The notes under the pieces: model-generated
Databases searched by the model: none
What the model saw: the letters and a program-made list of their open reading frames with translations, nothing else
What the model was told of the DNA's origin: nothing
Translations under genes and position numbers: made by a program
Part shown: piece after piece, positions 1 to 8,616 of the stretch
Numbering within the stretch: position 1 is the first letter of the stretch
Layout: each line of letters starts with the position of its first letter
Assembly (NCBI RefSeq): GCF_017876795.1
Contig: NZ_JAGIOR010000002.1
Coordinates: 372,001-436,000 of the forward strand
Direction: 5' to 3'
DNA: 64,000 nucleotides
Origin: Rhizobium leguminosarum
GTDB taxonomy: Bacteria; Pseudomonadota; Alphaproteobacteria; Rhizobiales; Rhizobiaceae

Positions 1-833
1 GCATCGACGAGCAAAAGCCCCATGCCCGGCCAGTTGAAGACGCTCTCGATGAAGATGGCGCCGCCAATCGCAAGCCCGATGGTCGAGCCGATCAAGGTGA
101 CGATCGGAAGTAGCGCATTGCGCAACGCGTGTTTGGCGATGACCCAGAACTCGAGAACGCCCTTGGCGCGGGCCGTGCGCACGTAATCCTGGTTCAGGAC
201 TTCGAGCAGCGAAGCGCGCATGTAACGCATGATCAATGCGCCTTGAGCGACGGACAGAAGCGAGGCCGGCAGGATCAGATGGTGAAGGAGATCACCGACC
301 GAGAACTCCTCGCCGGGCGTCAGCATGCCACCCGACGGCATCCAGTGCAGGCGGACCGAGAAAATATAAAGGCCGATCAGTGCGCTGAGGAATGCCGGGC
401 TCGAAATGCCGGCAAGCGCAACCACCGACAAGGAGAGATCGGCAAGCGAATTGCGGCGGACGGCGCCGATCACCCCGCAGGCGATGCCGATGACGATGGC
501 GAAGGCAAGTGCGGTGCCCATCAACAGCACCGTCGGTCCGATCCGCGACAGCACCAGGCCGAGTACCGGCTGGTCGAGACGCTTGATCGAATAGCCGAGA
601 TTGCCGGTCAACGCCTGCTGCAGCCAAGCCAGATACTGGACGGGCAAGGGCTGGTCGAGCCCGAGGTTTCTGCGCAGATCGGCAAGATCTGACGGCGACA
701 TCGGCAGGTTCGGATCGATATAGGCATCGATCGGATCGCCGGGTGTCAGGCGCAGCAGCATGAAGATCAGCATGCTCAGGGCAACGAGCATGCCTACCCC
801 TATGATCAGGCGTCTAAGACTGTATCGGAGCAT
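1..833 (-). CDS. ABC transporter permease, DppB/OppB type (partial, C-terminus outside window)
   Basis: Inner-membrane permease of a peptide/nickel-class ABC importer. Translating the complement from the ATG at 831-833 gives an uninterrupted protein starting [14 protein letters not shown], with a first membrane helix at about residues 9-30, the family hallmark LTPGDP around residues 30-36, further hydrophobic segments, and the cytoplasmic EAA-type loop [10 protein letters not shown] near residue 220 that contacts the ATPase. Family proteins are about 310-340 residues and 277 are visible, so roughly 40 residues lie to the left of the window. It sits 69 nt downstream of the substrate-binding protein gene and is probably co-transcribed with it. 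No strong Shine-Dalgarno is visible before the ATG. The ligand is unknown: this class also carries sugars and opines in rhizobia. Confidence 0.93.
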   Translation of the reverse strand, partial: MLRYSLRRLIIGVGMLVALSMLIFMLLRLTPGDPIDAYIDPNLPMSPSDLADLRRNLGLDQPLPVQYLAWLQQALTGNLGYSIKRLDQPVLGLVLSRIGPTVLLMGTALAFAIVIGIACGVIGAVRRNSLADLSLSVVALAGISSPAFLSALIGLYIFSVRLHWMPSGGMLTPGEEFSVGDLLHHLILPASLLSVAQGALIMRYMRASLLEVLNQDYVRTARAKGVLEFWVIAKHALRNALLPIVTLIGSTIGLAIGGAIFIESVFNWPGMGLLLVD

Positions 834-902
834 CGTCAATCCGTCTTGTCAGGCCGCCCTGTCAGGGTGGCCGAAGCCACCCTCAAGGCCTTGCGGAAAC
901 GC

Positions 903-2495
903 CTATTCGGCGATCGACCATTTCTGCGGGGCGGCCTGGTAAGGGCCGCCACCCGGCGCCGGCGTCCAGACGAAATCCTTCGCCTTGGTCGAGACGATGC
1001 CGTAGCGATTTGCCACCCAAAGCGTCGCCCAAGGCAGGTTCGTGTTCATCACCTTGCAGACGTCCTGATAGGCCGCATCCCGCTTGGCGCTGTCGGGCTC
1101 GGCAAGCGCGCTGTCGAGTGCCTTGGTGAGGTCGGGCATTCGAACTCTGGCGACGTTCGGTCCGGCCGGAGGGATCTGCTTCTCGTTGAGGCCGACATTG
1201 ATGCTTCCGGCATCCGGCCCGTTCTGCAGCCCGGCGTAAACCATCTGGAACTGGGCAATATCCGGCGTCGCATTGAGCACGATGCTGTTATAGGTCGGCG
1301 CATCGACGGCGCGCGGAACGATGTTGATGCCGACCTGGGCAAGCATCGCCTGGACGGCGGCAAGCACGTTGGTGGCCAGCGGCGTGGTGTAATAGGTCAG
1401 AAGCGTGATCGGCTTGCCGCCGTTGATCTGGTCCCAGCCGGCGTCCTTCAGCAACTTCTTGGCCTTCTCGGGATCGTAGGCATAGGTGTCGATGCCCTGG
1501 GGTATCAGCTGTTCGGCGACATAGGCGCAGTTGGCTGGCTTGGCCGCGCCGCCATAGAGGCTCTGAATGATTGCATCGCGATTGATCGCATACATCACCG
1601 CCTGGCGGACGCGAACATCCTTCCAGATCGGGGAATCGTGGTTGAAGCCCAGATAGTTGACGACGAAAGAGTTGCCTTCGATGACCTTGAAGTCCTTGTT
1701 GTCCTTGAAGGTCGGCACGTCGTTGGAATCGACGTAGGTGAACTGGATCTCGCCGGATCGCAGCGCCGCGATCGCCGCGGCCGGGTTGGCGAAATGGCGG
1801 TTGATGATGCGTTCCAGTGCTGGTTTGCCACCGCGATAATCGGCGTTTGCGGCAAGCTCGACATACTGATCCGAAACGTATTTGGTGAATTTGAACGGGC
1901 CGGTCCCGATCGGCGTGGCGGACCACCAGGTGCTCTTCGCCAACTGGTCGGCTGGTATCGAGGCGAGCGCATGCTCGGGCAGCATCATCACCTTGGTCAT
2001 CGTGTCGAGAAAACTGCTGCTGGGTGCGCTGAGCTTGATGACGACCGTGTGATCGTCCGGCGTCTCGACGGACGATATGCCCTTCAGCCGGGCAGCGAGC
2101 ACCGAGCCGGTCTTCGCATCCATCGCAAGGCCGATGGTGAATTTTGCATCCTTGCCGGTGAAGGGCTTGCCATCATGCCATTTGGCATCGGCGAGCTTGA
2201 ACGTGTAGTTCATCTGATCCGGGCTGACCTCGTAGGAGCTTGCCAGCGCGCCGACGACCTTCTGCAGCTTCTGGTCATAGGTGATCAACGGTTCGTAGTA
2301 GATGCTGAGCCAGGTGAAACCGGCGGTCGCCGCAAGCGGATTGAAGTTGCCCTGGAAGCCACCCGGGCCGACATCGAAGCCGCCGGATAGCGTGGCTGCC
2401 TGAGCTGCAGCGCCCGAAACGACAAGAGCCGGAACGGCGGCCGTCGACAGCAGGACGCCAAGGGCGATAGTGGATAATCTAGACAGTCTTTTCAT
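903..2495 (-). CDS. ABC transporter substrate-binding protein, SBP_bac_5 (peptide/opine class)
   Basis: Periplasmic receptor for the adjacent permease, 530 residues, normal for the family. The start at 2493-2495 is preferred over an upstream in-frame start at 2534 because GGGAGG lies just before it and the signal peptide then begins at residue 1 (MKRLSRLSTIALGV, basic n-region, hydrophobic core, Ala-rich cleavage region near residue 30-34). Typical family segments follow: a YEPLITYD-like stretch, WHDGKPFTGKDAKFT near residue 105, and IGTGPFKFTKYV in the middle. The gene start overlaps the end of the upstream gntR gene by 17 nt, so its ribosome site lies inside gntR and the two are translationally coupled. 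The ligand cannot be read from the sequence. Confidence 0.94.
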   Translation of the reverse strand: MKRLSRLSTIALGVLLSTAAVPALVVSGAAAQAATLSGGFDVGPGGFQGNFNPLAATAGFTWLSIYYEPLITYDQKLQKVVGALASSYEVSPDQMNYTFKLADAKWHDGKPFTGKDAKFTIGLAMDAKTGSVLAARLKGISSVETPDDHTVVIKLSAPSSSFLDTMTKVMMLPEHALASIPADQLAKSTWWSATPIGTGPFKFTKYVSDQYVELAANADYRGGKPALERIINRHFANPAAAIAALRSGEIQFTYVDSNDVPTFKDNKDFKVIEGNSFVVNYLGFNHDSPIWKDVRVRQAVMYAINRDAIIQSLYGGAAKPANCAYVAEQLIPQGIDTYAYDPEKAKKLLKDAGWDQINGGKPITLLTYYTTPLATNVLAAVQAMLAQVGINIVPRAVDAPTYNSIVLNATPDIAQFQMVYAGLQNGPDAGSINVGLNEKQIPPAGPNVARVRMPDLTKALDSALAEPDSAKRDAAYQDVCKVMNTNLPWATLWVANRYGIVSTKAKDFVWTPAPGGGPYQAAPQKWSIAE

Positions 2496-3231
2496 GTGTT
2501 CCTCCCACGTTTGAACTTGTCTTGTTGTTGGCAATTACCCGGGCAATACCCTCGTAATGACGATCCAGGCGCCGGCGCGCCTCCTCCAGATCCCTTGCCT
2601 CGATCGCATCGACGATCGCGGCGTGATCGCGCCACGTCGCCATCGGATCCAGATTTTCAAGATTGACGAAATCCGATGCCTTGTAGAAGGCGAGCCAGAA
2701 GACATCGATCAGCCGTACAAGCGTTTCGTTGTCCTGGCAGCGAAACAGCAGCCGGTGGAACAGCTGGTCGTCTGCCGCAAAGGTTTCACCCCGCTCGGCA
2801 TGGGTGCGCATTCTACCGACGGTGTCGCGCAGTTCGGCGATGTCCTCCTCGCCGATCACATCGATCGTCTTGCCGATCAATCCGACTTCTAGGGTGCGCC
2901 GGATTTCGAGAACCTCCTCGATTTGCCGCAGGGCGCCGCCGAGGCCGTAAGCGAGGTTGTCGAGAAGCGGTTCGAAGGAAAATGCCTTCACGAAGATGCC
3001 GACGCCGCGCCGCGTTTCCAGCACGCCGAGCGATTCCAACGCCTTGATGCCTTCCCTCAGCGAATTGCGGCTGACGCCGAGCTGGGTGGCTAGCTCTCCT
3101 TCCGCCGGAAGCAGGGTTCCGGGCGCAAGGCCGTTGTCATCGATATAGGCGCGCAGACTTTCCTGCACGGAGACATGCAGCAGCGGCGCGCGCGTCAGCG
3201 GCTTCATCGATTTCAATGTCATGCCGGTCAC
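2479..3231 (-). CDS. GntR-family transcriptional regulator, FadR/FCD subgroup
   Basis: 250-residue regulator. An N-terminal winged helix (about residues 20-85) contains the GntR signature LLPAEGELATQLGVSRNSLR followed by the wing RRGVGIFV. The C-terminal FCD domain (about 95-235) carries the usual Asp and His ligand positions (for example DDQLFHRLLF and WRDHAAIVDAI). It is the first gene of an operon with the substrate-binding protein (17-nt overlap) and permease, so it probably senses the imported compound and controls its uptake. The AT-rich upstream region has a weak TACA-N8-TGTA dyad at 3260-3275 that could be an operator. A second in-frame ATG lies three codons into the protein, so the exact start is uncertain by a few residues. 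Confidence 0.93.
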   Translation of the reverse strand: MTGMTLKSMKPLTRAPLLHVSVQESLRAYIDDNGLAPGTLLPAEGELATQLGVSRNSLREGIKALESLGVLETRRGVGIFVKAFSFEPLLDNLAYGLGGALRQIEEVLEIRRTLEVGLIGKTIDVIGEEDIAELRDTVGRMRTHAERGETFAADDQLFHRLLFRCQDNETLVRLIDVFWLAFYKASDFVNLENLDPMATWRDHAAIVDAIEARDLEEARRRLDRHYEGIARVIANNKTSSNVGGTHEKTV

Positions 3232-3284
3232 TTTCTCGCATCGCCGATAAGATGCTTGTTACATATATACTTGTAGGATATCTG

Positions 3285-3614
3285 TCAAATGGTCAGGCTG
3301 ATGGTGGTTCGTCTGGCAACGTCGTTGCAGCCACATCGACCCTCGAGCCTCAGTCTGCCGTACTTGTCCGGAGACAATACGACCGTGCTTGGCGCTGTCC
3401 CGGTATACAAGCTCAACAGCCGCCGCAAGAAAAGCGGCCAGGCCATGAACGAGGCTCGATCTCCTTCAAATCGGTAGGTCGCCGCTCGATCCCGTTCGGC
3501 CTGTGAAAGCGCCTGCACCCAGCGGTTCCAGTCGCGTTCGTTCTTGGAATAATGCCAGAGCGCGATTTCAATTCCGGCAGGTTTCTGATTGTTGCATAGA
3601 TCCAGTATGTCTGC
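3285..3614 (-). pseudogene. Remnant of a 4'-phosphopantetheinyl transferase (N-terminal part only)
   Basis: An open stretch of 109 codons lies between two stops with no good start. Its translation contains ALSQAERDRAATYRFEGDR followed by LFLRRLLSLYTGTAPSTV and a YGRLRLEG tail. This pattern (acidic/basic helix, FxxxxDR, LLRRLLxxYxG, then the position where Sfp-type enzymes read HGKPxL) matches the N-terminal half of Sfp/EntD-type phosphopantetheinyl transferases, which activate carrier proteins of NRPS, PKS or fatty-acid pathways. The catalytic C-terminal half (the WxxKEA region) is absent and the frame ends soon after. I infer a decayed gene. The family assignment rests on pattern recall and not on a search. 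Confidence 0.5.
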
Positions 3615-3918
3615 TCAAGACCGCGCGGCAAGCAGGCAGTCGGCGAATCACTATCAGTACAGCGTTGCCCTGATCGGCCGAGCTTATTTTTGGGATATTG
3701 AGATCCGGATTGTTGCTCGCTGTGGCTGCTTTTTACTGGAGTTTCCAGTAACTTAGGGTCGTTGTGCGTTTAAATAATCGCGGAAGTGTCAGTCGGCGCA
3801 GAAGATTTCTGGAAACCGCACGGATCCATTGTTTAGTTAATACTAAATTTTCGAATCTGGTGCGAGATTTTGCACTAACCGGCAAGCCGGCCGTCCCAGT
3901 ATCTTCGAGGAGACCCGC
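3615..3918. other. Non-coding stretch upstream of the chemotaxis receptor
   Basis: No convincing gene. The stretch becomes AT-rich towards the right (about 3790-3860), fitting a promoter for the receptor gene. A perfect 8-bp inverted repeat with a 3-nt loop lies at 3733-3751 (TTACTGGA / TCCAGTAA). It is not followed by a T-run on either strand, so it looks more like a protein-binding dyad than a terminator. Confidence 0.4.
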
Positions 3919-5795
3919 ATGAAGCGTCCCAGTATCAAACAAGCCCTGGTCGTGAAGCTGTCGATCATCAGCCTTTTCATGGTTGGCCTGTCCTATATCT
4001 CGCTGAGCACGATTTCGGCACTCCGTGCCAATACCGAGCAGATTGGAACGTTCTGGATGCAGCGGCTCGTGACCGCTCGCGAGATCAAGGACAACTTCCT
4101 CGAGCTGAAACTGGTCTACGCTCAATACCTTCTGGAGGATACAGCGGAGGAGCAGACCGCCGCACGGCAAAAAATCGATGCCGCCGGCGCCGCGGTCGAG
4201 AAGGTCGTCACCGAATACGAAAAGGGCGTCCGGACCGAGCGAGGGCGCGAACTGATCAATCAGATCAAACCTGAACTGAGCAAATATCGCGGATTGGCAG
4301 AGCAGATGATTGCGCTGCAAGATAGTGACAAGGCATCCGACGCAGTCCGTTTCTTCAAGGAAGATATGGAACCTCAATCCGAGCTGGTGGACAAGGCTGT
4401 GGGCGATCTGGTCGCTTTCATTCTCAACCAGGCCGAAGGGTTTGTGGCCGCCAGCGATGGTTCCGCGACGTCCGCTTTCATGTTGACGGCGGCAATCGCA
4501 GCGCTCGCCGTGCTCATTGCCATGGCTGGCATCCTGTTTGCGATATTCGGTATCGCCAATCCGATCCGAAGCATTTCCTCCGCCATGAGGCGTCTGTCAG
4601 ACGGTGACCTTGATAGCGACATACCCGGTGCCGGCCGCGCCGACGAAGTTGGCGAAATGGCCGGTGCCGTCGAAGTCTTCCGCCAGAACGCTCTCAATGT
4701 CGTCAGGCTCGAGAAGGAAGCGGCTGCATCCCGCAGCGAGAGCGAAGCAGTGCGCGCGACAGCCCAGCAGCGCGCCGAACGCGAGGCCGAACAATTGCGC
4801 TTCGCAACCACGACGTTGGGCGGAGGCCTTCGGCGGCTTGCGGCAGGCGACATATCCTTTCAACTTTCGGAGCAATTTGCGGCCGAATACGAAAGCTTGC
4901 GCGAAGACTTCAACGCTTCGCTCCGGCAATTGGGAGCGACGATCGGGGCCGTGCTGCAGACGGTACACAGTATAGACAATGGGACGGGTGAGATTGCCTC
5001 TGCCGCGCAGGACCTTTCCAAGCGCACCGAACAGCAAGCTGCCTCTCTCGAGGAGACGGCTGCAGCTTTGGACGAGATCACCTCGAATGTAACGATGGCG
5101 ACCAAACGCACCGACGAGGCACGCAATGTGGCCCTGGAAGCCGATATCAGCGCTCAGCGGTCGGCAACTGTCGTGTCGGAGGCGGAGCAGGCCATGCGAC
5201 GCATAGAGGACAGTTCGGAGCAGATTTCGAACATCATTGGTGCAATCGATGAAATCGCCTTTCAGACCAACCTCCTGGCGCTGAACGCCGGCGTCGAAGC
5301 CGCCCGTGCCGGCGAGGCCGGCAAAGGCTTTGCAGTGGTCGCACAAGAAGTCCGTGAGCTTGCCCAGCGCGCCGCGCAAGCGGCCAAGGAAATCAAGGGC
5401 TTTATTCAGAAGTCGTCGACCGACGTGAAAGATGGCGTGAAACTGGTTCTCGAAACCGGTACGTCGCTCAAGTCGATCGGTGAATACGTCGTACAGTCAA
5501 CCAACTCATGGATGCGATTGCCACATCGGCGCGCGAGCAGTCGACGGGACTTGCTGAGATCAATACCGCCGTCAATCATATGGACCAGGCGACCCAGCAA
5601 AATGCCGCGATGGTCGAGCAGTCGACGGCTGCCGCCGCTTCTTTGTCCTCCGAGGCAGGCCGCCTGCGGGATCTGGTCAATCAATTTCAATTGGACGGCG
5701 ACAAAAGCGCGGTGGGCGTGGAGCGTAGCGGGCGACCCTTCGAAGGCAACATGCCAATCCGGTTGGTCACGCCGCGACGCGTGACGCAAAGGTGA
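3919..5795 (+). pseudogene. Methyl-accepting chemotaxis protein, frameshifted near its C-terminus
   Basis: Transmembrane chemoreceptor that would signal through CheA/CheW. The ATG at 3919 follows a good GAGGAG site. Visible parts are a helix at about 10-32, a four-helix-bundle-like periplasmic domain rich in Glu/Lys, a second helix at about 188-212, HAMP segments, then the signalling domain with its hairpin tip around IDEIAFQTNLLALNAGVEAA. At 5496/5497 the frame breaks. Before it the protein reads SIGEYVVQ, and one base later the +1 frame continues with the expected MDAIATSAREQSTGLAEI and runs to 5795. Loss of one base explains this (an Ile codon ATC reduced to TC). Without repair the product ends with about 95 unrelated residues at 5784. 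A sequencing error is possible. Confidence 0.85.
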
Positions 5796-5958
5796 AGCGC
5801 GACTGACGTCCGATCGGATACAGGAGAAAACCGCCTGCGTCATTTGTCGCGAGGCCAATGCGGTCAGCACCGAGTTGCTCTTGCATCTCAGCGACAAAGG
5901 CCTGTTCGACGTCGATATTGGTTTGCAGCCCACCCGACGTCGATGCGCCGGAGTAGAT
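5796..5958 (-). other. Short gap with a possible unrecognised coding remnant
   Basis: On the minus strand, the frame between a stop near 5950 and the end of the receptor gene reads as plausible protein (for example IDVEQAFVAEMQEQLGADRI, then GLATNDAGGFLLYPIGRQ) but has no start codon or recognisable family. It may be the tail of a lost gene downstream of the anti-sigma gene, or chance. No function is proposed. Confidence 0.2.
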
Positions 5959-6603
5959 CTACCAGCGCAGCAGGCGAGGGCCGGTGACGGCGCCGAGCGC
6001 GCCGGTGAGCAGGATGCCGAGGGAATACCAGATCAGTACGAAGGGCATGCCGTTTTCGGTGCAGAACCAGGAATAGACCCAGGCGCCGGCGGCTCCCGCG
6101 GCGATACCGGCGACGAAGCCCGCGAGATGAAGGTGCACGGGTGCCGCGCGGCGCAGTGACCAGACCATGCCGGCATAAACGGGCATCGCGAATCCGAGGA
6201 TCCGCAGCGGGCAATGGAGCGCCGAGGAGCCGAGGATCAGCACCGGGTAAGTCTCGGTCGGAGCCATCATGAGCTGGACGGCTGCGAAAGCTGTCATGGC
6301 GGCGAAGATCAAGGCAAGCCAAACGAAAAAGCGACCCTCGGAATCGTCGGGGCGGGAGAGCCGATAGACGGTGAGGAAGGCTGCTATGGCAATCAGCGCA
6401 TTATAGGCCGACTTGATCCAGAAAACCGGCAGCATCAGCACGTCAGGCATATCGACCCGCGGACCGAGAACGAGCAGCATTAATAGCAGGGAGAACCCGA
6501 GGGCCGGCAATATGCCGAGCGCGAAGCGCCGCCACAGCGCATTGCGCGGCACCGGCGTCAGGTCGCTCACCAAGCTTTCGATGATGTCGTCCGTCTTCGT
6601 CAC
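5959..6603 (-). CDS. NrsF-type (DUF1109) membrane anti-sigma factor
   Basis: 214-residue polytopic membrane protein with about six hydrophobic helices (near 29-48, 59-79, 91-111, 122-142, 155-178 and 186-206) and a short cytoplasmic N-terminus starting MTKTDDIIESLVSDL. This matches the DUF1109/NrsF family, which holds a SigF-type ECF sigma factor inactive at the membrane until redox or heavy-metal stress acts on conserved cysteines. Cys residues are visible in the HCPLRI and WFCTEN segments. Its start overlaps the sigma gene stop by 4 nt (ATGA), the usual translational coupling of sigma and anti-sigma. The partner assignment comes from family knowledge and the gene order. Confidence 0.88.
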   Translation of the reverse strand: MTKTDDIIESLVSDLTPVPRNALWRRFALGILPALGFSLLLMLLVLGPRVDMPDVLMLPVFWIKSAYNALIAIAAFLTVYRLSRPDDSEGRFFVWLALIFAAMTAFAAVQLMMAPTETYPVLILGSSALHCPLRILGFAMPVYAGMVWSLRRAAPVHLHLAGFVAGIAAGAAGAWVYSWFCTENGMPFVLIWYSLGILLTGALGAVTGPRLLRW

Positions 6604-7148
6604 GATGCGCCTCGCAATCTCTCTCCGAGCGCCTTGAGCGCCCGGTGGATGCCGACCTTCACCGCCGATTCAGACTGGCCGGTGCGGCTTGCGGTGTCGG
6701 CAACCGACTGGCCCTCCAATTTCACCAGCCGGATCAGCTCCTGCTGTCTCAGTGGCAAGCCGTCGAGCAACCGTTCGACGTCCATGCGGGCCGTCAAGCT
6801 ATCCTCGCTGAAGTCGCTTTCAATTTCCTCGCCCAGCTCGGTCTCTGCCAGCCTACGTCCGCCGCGGCCGCGATGATGGTCGATCAGCTTGTAGCGGGCG
6901 ATCGAGAAGAACCAGGCCGTGAACGGTCTTTTTTGGTCATACGTGGATCGGCGGGAATGCAGTGCCAGCAATGTCTCCTGGACCAAGTCTTCCATATCCG
7001 CTTTCGTCGCCGCGGCCATCCTGCGGCTGTAATAACCGACGAGCAGCACGCGCAAAGCCGGCAGCAAACGCCGATAGGCCGCCTCGTCCCCGTCAAGGGA
7101 CAGAAGCATCAATGCTTTCAGGGCTTCTTCCGAATGGGCGGTTGTCAT
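6600..7148 (-). CDS. ECF RNA polymerase sigma factor, SigF-like
   Basis: ECF sigma factor of about 182 residues. Region 2 includes DLVQETLLALHSRRSTYD and FTAWFFSIARYKLIDHHRGR. Region 4 includes LPLRQQELIRLVKLEGQSV and the recognition helix ESAVKVGIHRALKAL. I chose the ATG at 7146-7148, not the TTG at 7202, because an ECF promoter (-35 at 7185-7190, -10 at 7165-7168) lies inside the longer reading frame and places the transcript start only about 10 nt before this ATG. The gene would thus be nearly leaderless and autoregulated. It is coupled to the anti-sigma gene by a 4-nt overlap. A second matching promoter drives the divergent MXKDX gene. Confidence 0.92.
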   Translation of the reverse strand: MTTAHSEEALKALMLLSLDGDEAAYRRLLPALRVLLVGYYSRRMAAATKADMEDLVQETLLALHSRRSTYDQKRPFTAWFFSIARYKLIDHHRGRGGRRLAETELGEEIESDFSEDSLTARMDVERLLDGLPLRQQELIRLVKLEGQSVADTASRTGQSESAVKVGIHRALKALGERLRGAS

Positions 7149-7164
7149 GCTGTCAGAGAGTTCA

Positions 7165-7190
7165 TTCGCTAGAAGCGGCCAATCGGTTAC
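7165..7190 (-). promoter_or_regulatory. Probable ECF (SigF-type) autoregulatory promoter
   Basis: On the minus strand GTAACC (7185-7190) is followed after exactly 16 nt by CGAA (7165-7168), directly upstream of the sigma gene ATG. GTAACC-N16-CGAA is the promoter form I recall for Caulobacter SigF, whose partner is NrsF. The same arrangement occurs again at 7245-7270 facing the other way. Confidence 0.65.
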
Positions 7191-7244
7191 AGGGACGGTC
7201 AAAAAAGTAACGGCATCACAGCTCTATCACATGCGCGTGAGGCT

Positions 7245-7270
7245 GTAACGCATGCCGATGCTCTCTCGAA
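7245..7270 (+). promoter_or_regulatory. Probable ECF (SigF-type) promoter for the MXKDX gene
   Basis: GTAACG at 7245-7250 and CGAA at 7267-7270 are separated by exactly 16 nt, like the sigma gene's own promoter. The predicted transcript start near 7277 is about 57 nt before the ATG at 7334. Confidence 0.62.
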
Positions 7271-7333
7271 TAGCTTGGTGTGAGCCATCGGCAGGCCGCC
7301 GGCGGACACGAAATCCATTTTCAGGAGAGTTCC

Positions 7334-7582
7334 ATGACCAAGCTTTTTTCCAGCCTTGCAGCCTGCACCTTCGTCGTCGGTCTTTCTCTCGCAAGCGTCG
7401 CATCGGCTGAGGACGCCATGAAGACCGATGCGATGAAGAAGGGCACTATGGAGAGCAGCAAGATGTCGAAGGATGCCATGAAGATGTCGGGCACCAAGAA
7501 GGACTGCATGCACAAGGCCGGCATGGAAAAGGACGCGATGAAAAAGACGGACATGATGAAGGCCTGCGATGCGATGAAATAG
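7334..7582 (+). CDS. Small secreted MXKDX-repeat protein
   Basis: 82 residues. The ATG at 7334 follows AGGAGAG and begins a clear signal peptide (MTKLFSSLAACTFVVGLSLA, cleavage after ASA). The mature part is about 60 residues of tandem Met/Lys/Asp motifs (DAMKTDAMKK, KDAMKMSG, EKDAMKKTDMMK) with two Cys residues, characteristic of the pentapeptide MXKDX repeat proteins. Such Met- and Cys-rich periplasmic proteins are often tied to SigF-type stress regulons. The candidate promoter at 7245-7270 fits this. A longer frame starting at 7280 would add an unlikely leader before the signal peptide. Metal binding is an inference from composition. Confidence 0.85.
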   Translation: MTKLFSSLAACTFVVGLSLASVASAEDAMKTDAMKKGTMESSKMSKDAMKMSGTKKDCMHKAGMEKDAMKKTDMMKACDAMK

Positions 7583-7623
7583 ACGTTCGCATCTGCGCGG
7601 CCGCTGAAACTTTCTGCAGCGCC

Positions 7624-7718
7624 GCGCGTCTTTTTAGACGCGCAAAGGACGCTGTAGCACTTTTGATTGCTGCATAATTTTATCCTGAAATCGATTCCGA
7701 TTTAAGGAATTATGCAGC
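7624..7718. repeat. RIME-like intergenic double palindrome
   Basis: Two adjacent dyads lie between the MXKDX gene and the cytochrome b gene. The first (7624-7643) is a perfect 8-bp stem with a TTTT loop. The second (7669-7718) is a long imperfect hairpin with 11-bp outer arms beginning GCTGCATAATT. Order, spacing and the GATTCCGATTTAAGGAAT core are what I recall of the Rhizobium intergenic mosaic elements (RIME). It may also end the upstream transcript, though no T-run follows. Its presence is the best lineage marker in this window. Confidence 0.6.
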
Positions 7719-7773
7719 GGGCAGCGGCCGCGTCTTCTCCTCTCGAAACGTCCCATTCATCCGGAGAACAATC

Positions 7774-8616
7774 ATGGCGACGATCGATGCCCGTGCGAAA
7801 ACCGGGCGCATGCACATCTACCGCCACAGCCTTGCCGTCCGCCTGTCGCATTGGGTGAACGTGCTTTGCCTCACCGTGCTGCTGTTCAGCGGCCTGCAGA
7901 TATTCAACGCGCATCCGGCGCTTTATTGGGGCCAGTATGGCGCAGACAACGACCCCTCCTTCCTCTCCCTGGAAGCCGTCGAAGACGGCAATCAGGTGAA
8001 GGGGCTGACGCATGTCGGTTCGCTCTCCTTCGATACGACAGGCGTCCTCGGTCTTTCGAATGTCGACGGCGAGGCGACAGCGAGGGGTTTTCCAAGCTGG
8101 CTTACCCTTCCAAGCTATCAGGATCTGTCGACTGGTCGGCACTGGCATTTCTTTTTTGCCTGGCTGTTCGTCCTCAATGGCCTCGCCTATCTCCTCTATG
8201 GGCTGATCAGCCGGCATTTCCGCCGGGATCTCGCCCCGGCCGGTAATGAATTGACACTTGCTCATCTCACCCATGAGGTCGCAAACCATGCGCGGCTGCG
8301 TTTTCCGAAAGGAGCGGAAGCGCGGCACTACAACACGCTACAGAAGCTGACCTATCTCGTGGTGATTTTTCTGCTGCTGCCGTTGATGGTTGCGACGGGG
8401 TTGACGATGTCGCCGGGCTTCGATGCCGTGGCGCCCTGGCTGCTCGACATCTTCGGTGGGCGGCAATCCGCCCGCACACTGCATTTCCTCACTGCCTTCT
8501 CGCTCGTCGCCTTCGTCGTGGTGCATGTCGCCATGGTGATCCTATCGGGTGTCTTCAACAATCTGCGTTCGATGATCACCGGCTATTACGCCATCAGACA
8601 GGGAGATGAACAATGA
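7774..8616 (+). CDS. Membrane cytochrome b (b561/thiosulfate-reductase-like) partner of a Mo enzyme
   Basis: 280-residue integral membrane di-haem cytochrome b. The start at 7774 follows CGGAGAAC. Four main hydrophobic segments are visible, with haem-ligand histidines in HSLAVRLSHWVNVLC (first helix), GRHWHFFFAWLFVLNGL (second), and TLHFLTAFSLVAFVVVHVAM (last). A loop of about 70 residues with a polar sequence separates the first two helices. The stop overlaps the next gene's start by 4 nt, so the two form one unit: electrons from the periplasmic molybdoenzyme would enter or leave the quinone pool here. An alternative start at 7810 is possible. Confidence 0.88.
   Translation: MATIDARAKTGRMHIYRHSLAVRLSHWVNVLCLTVLLFSGLQIFNAHPALYWGQYGADNDPSFLSLEAVEDGNQVKGLTHVGSLSFDTTGVLGLSNVDGEATARGFPSWLTLPSYQDLSTGRHWHFFFAWLFVLNGLAYLLYGLISRHFRRDLAPAGNELTLAHLTHEVANHARLRFPKGAEARHYNTLQKLTYLVVIFLLLPLMVATGLTMSPGFDAVAPWLLDIFGGRQSARTLHFLTAFSLVAFVVVHVAMVILSGVFNNLRSMITGYYAIRQGDEQ

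Noticed and set aside
846..2390. 514-codon open frame on the plus strand opposite the substrate-binding protein gene
   Set aside because: Antisense shadow in high-GC DNA: the minus strand has a signal peptide, a ribosome site and family motifs, whereas the plus frame has none.
7624..7643. Perfect 8-bp hairpin as a Rho-independent terminator after the MXKDX gene
   Set aside because: No T-run follows the stem, and the adjacent second palindrome matches the pattern of a RIME-type repeat better.
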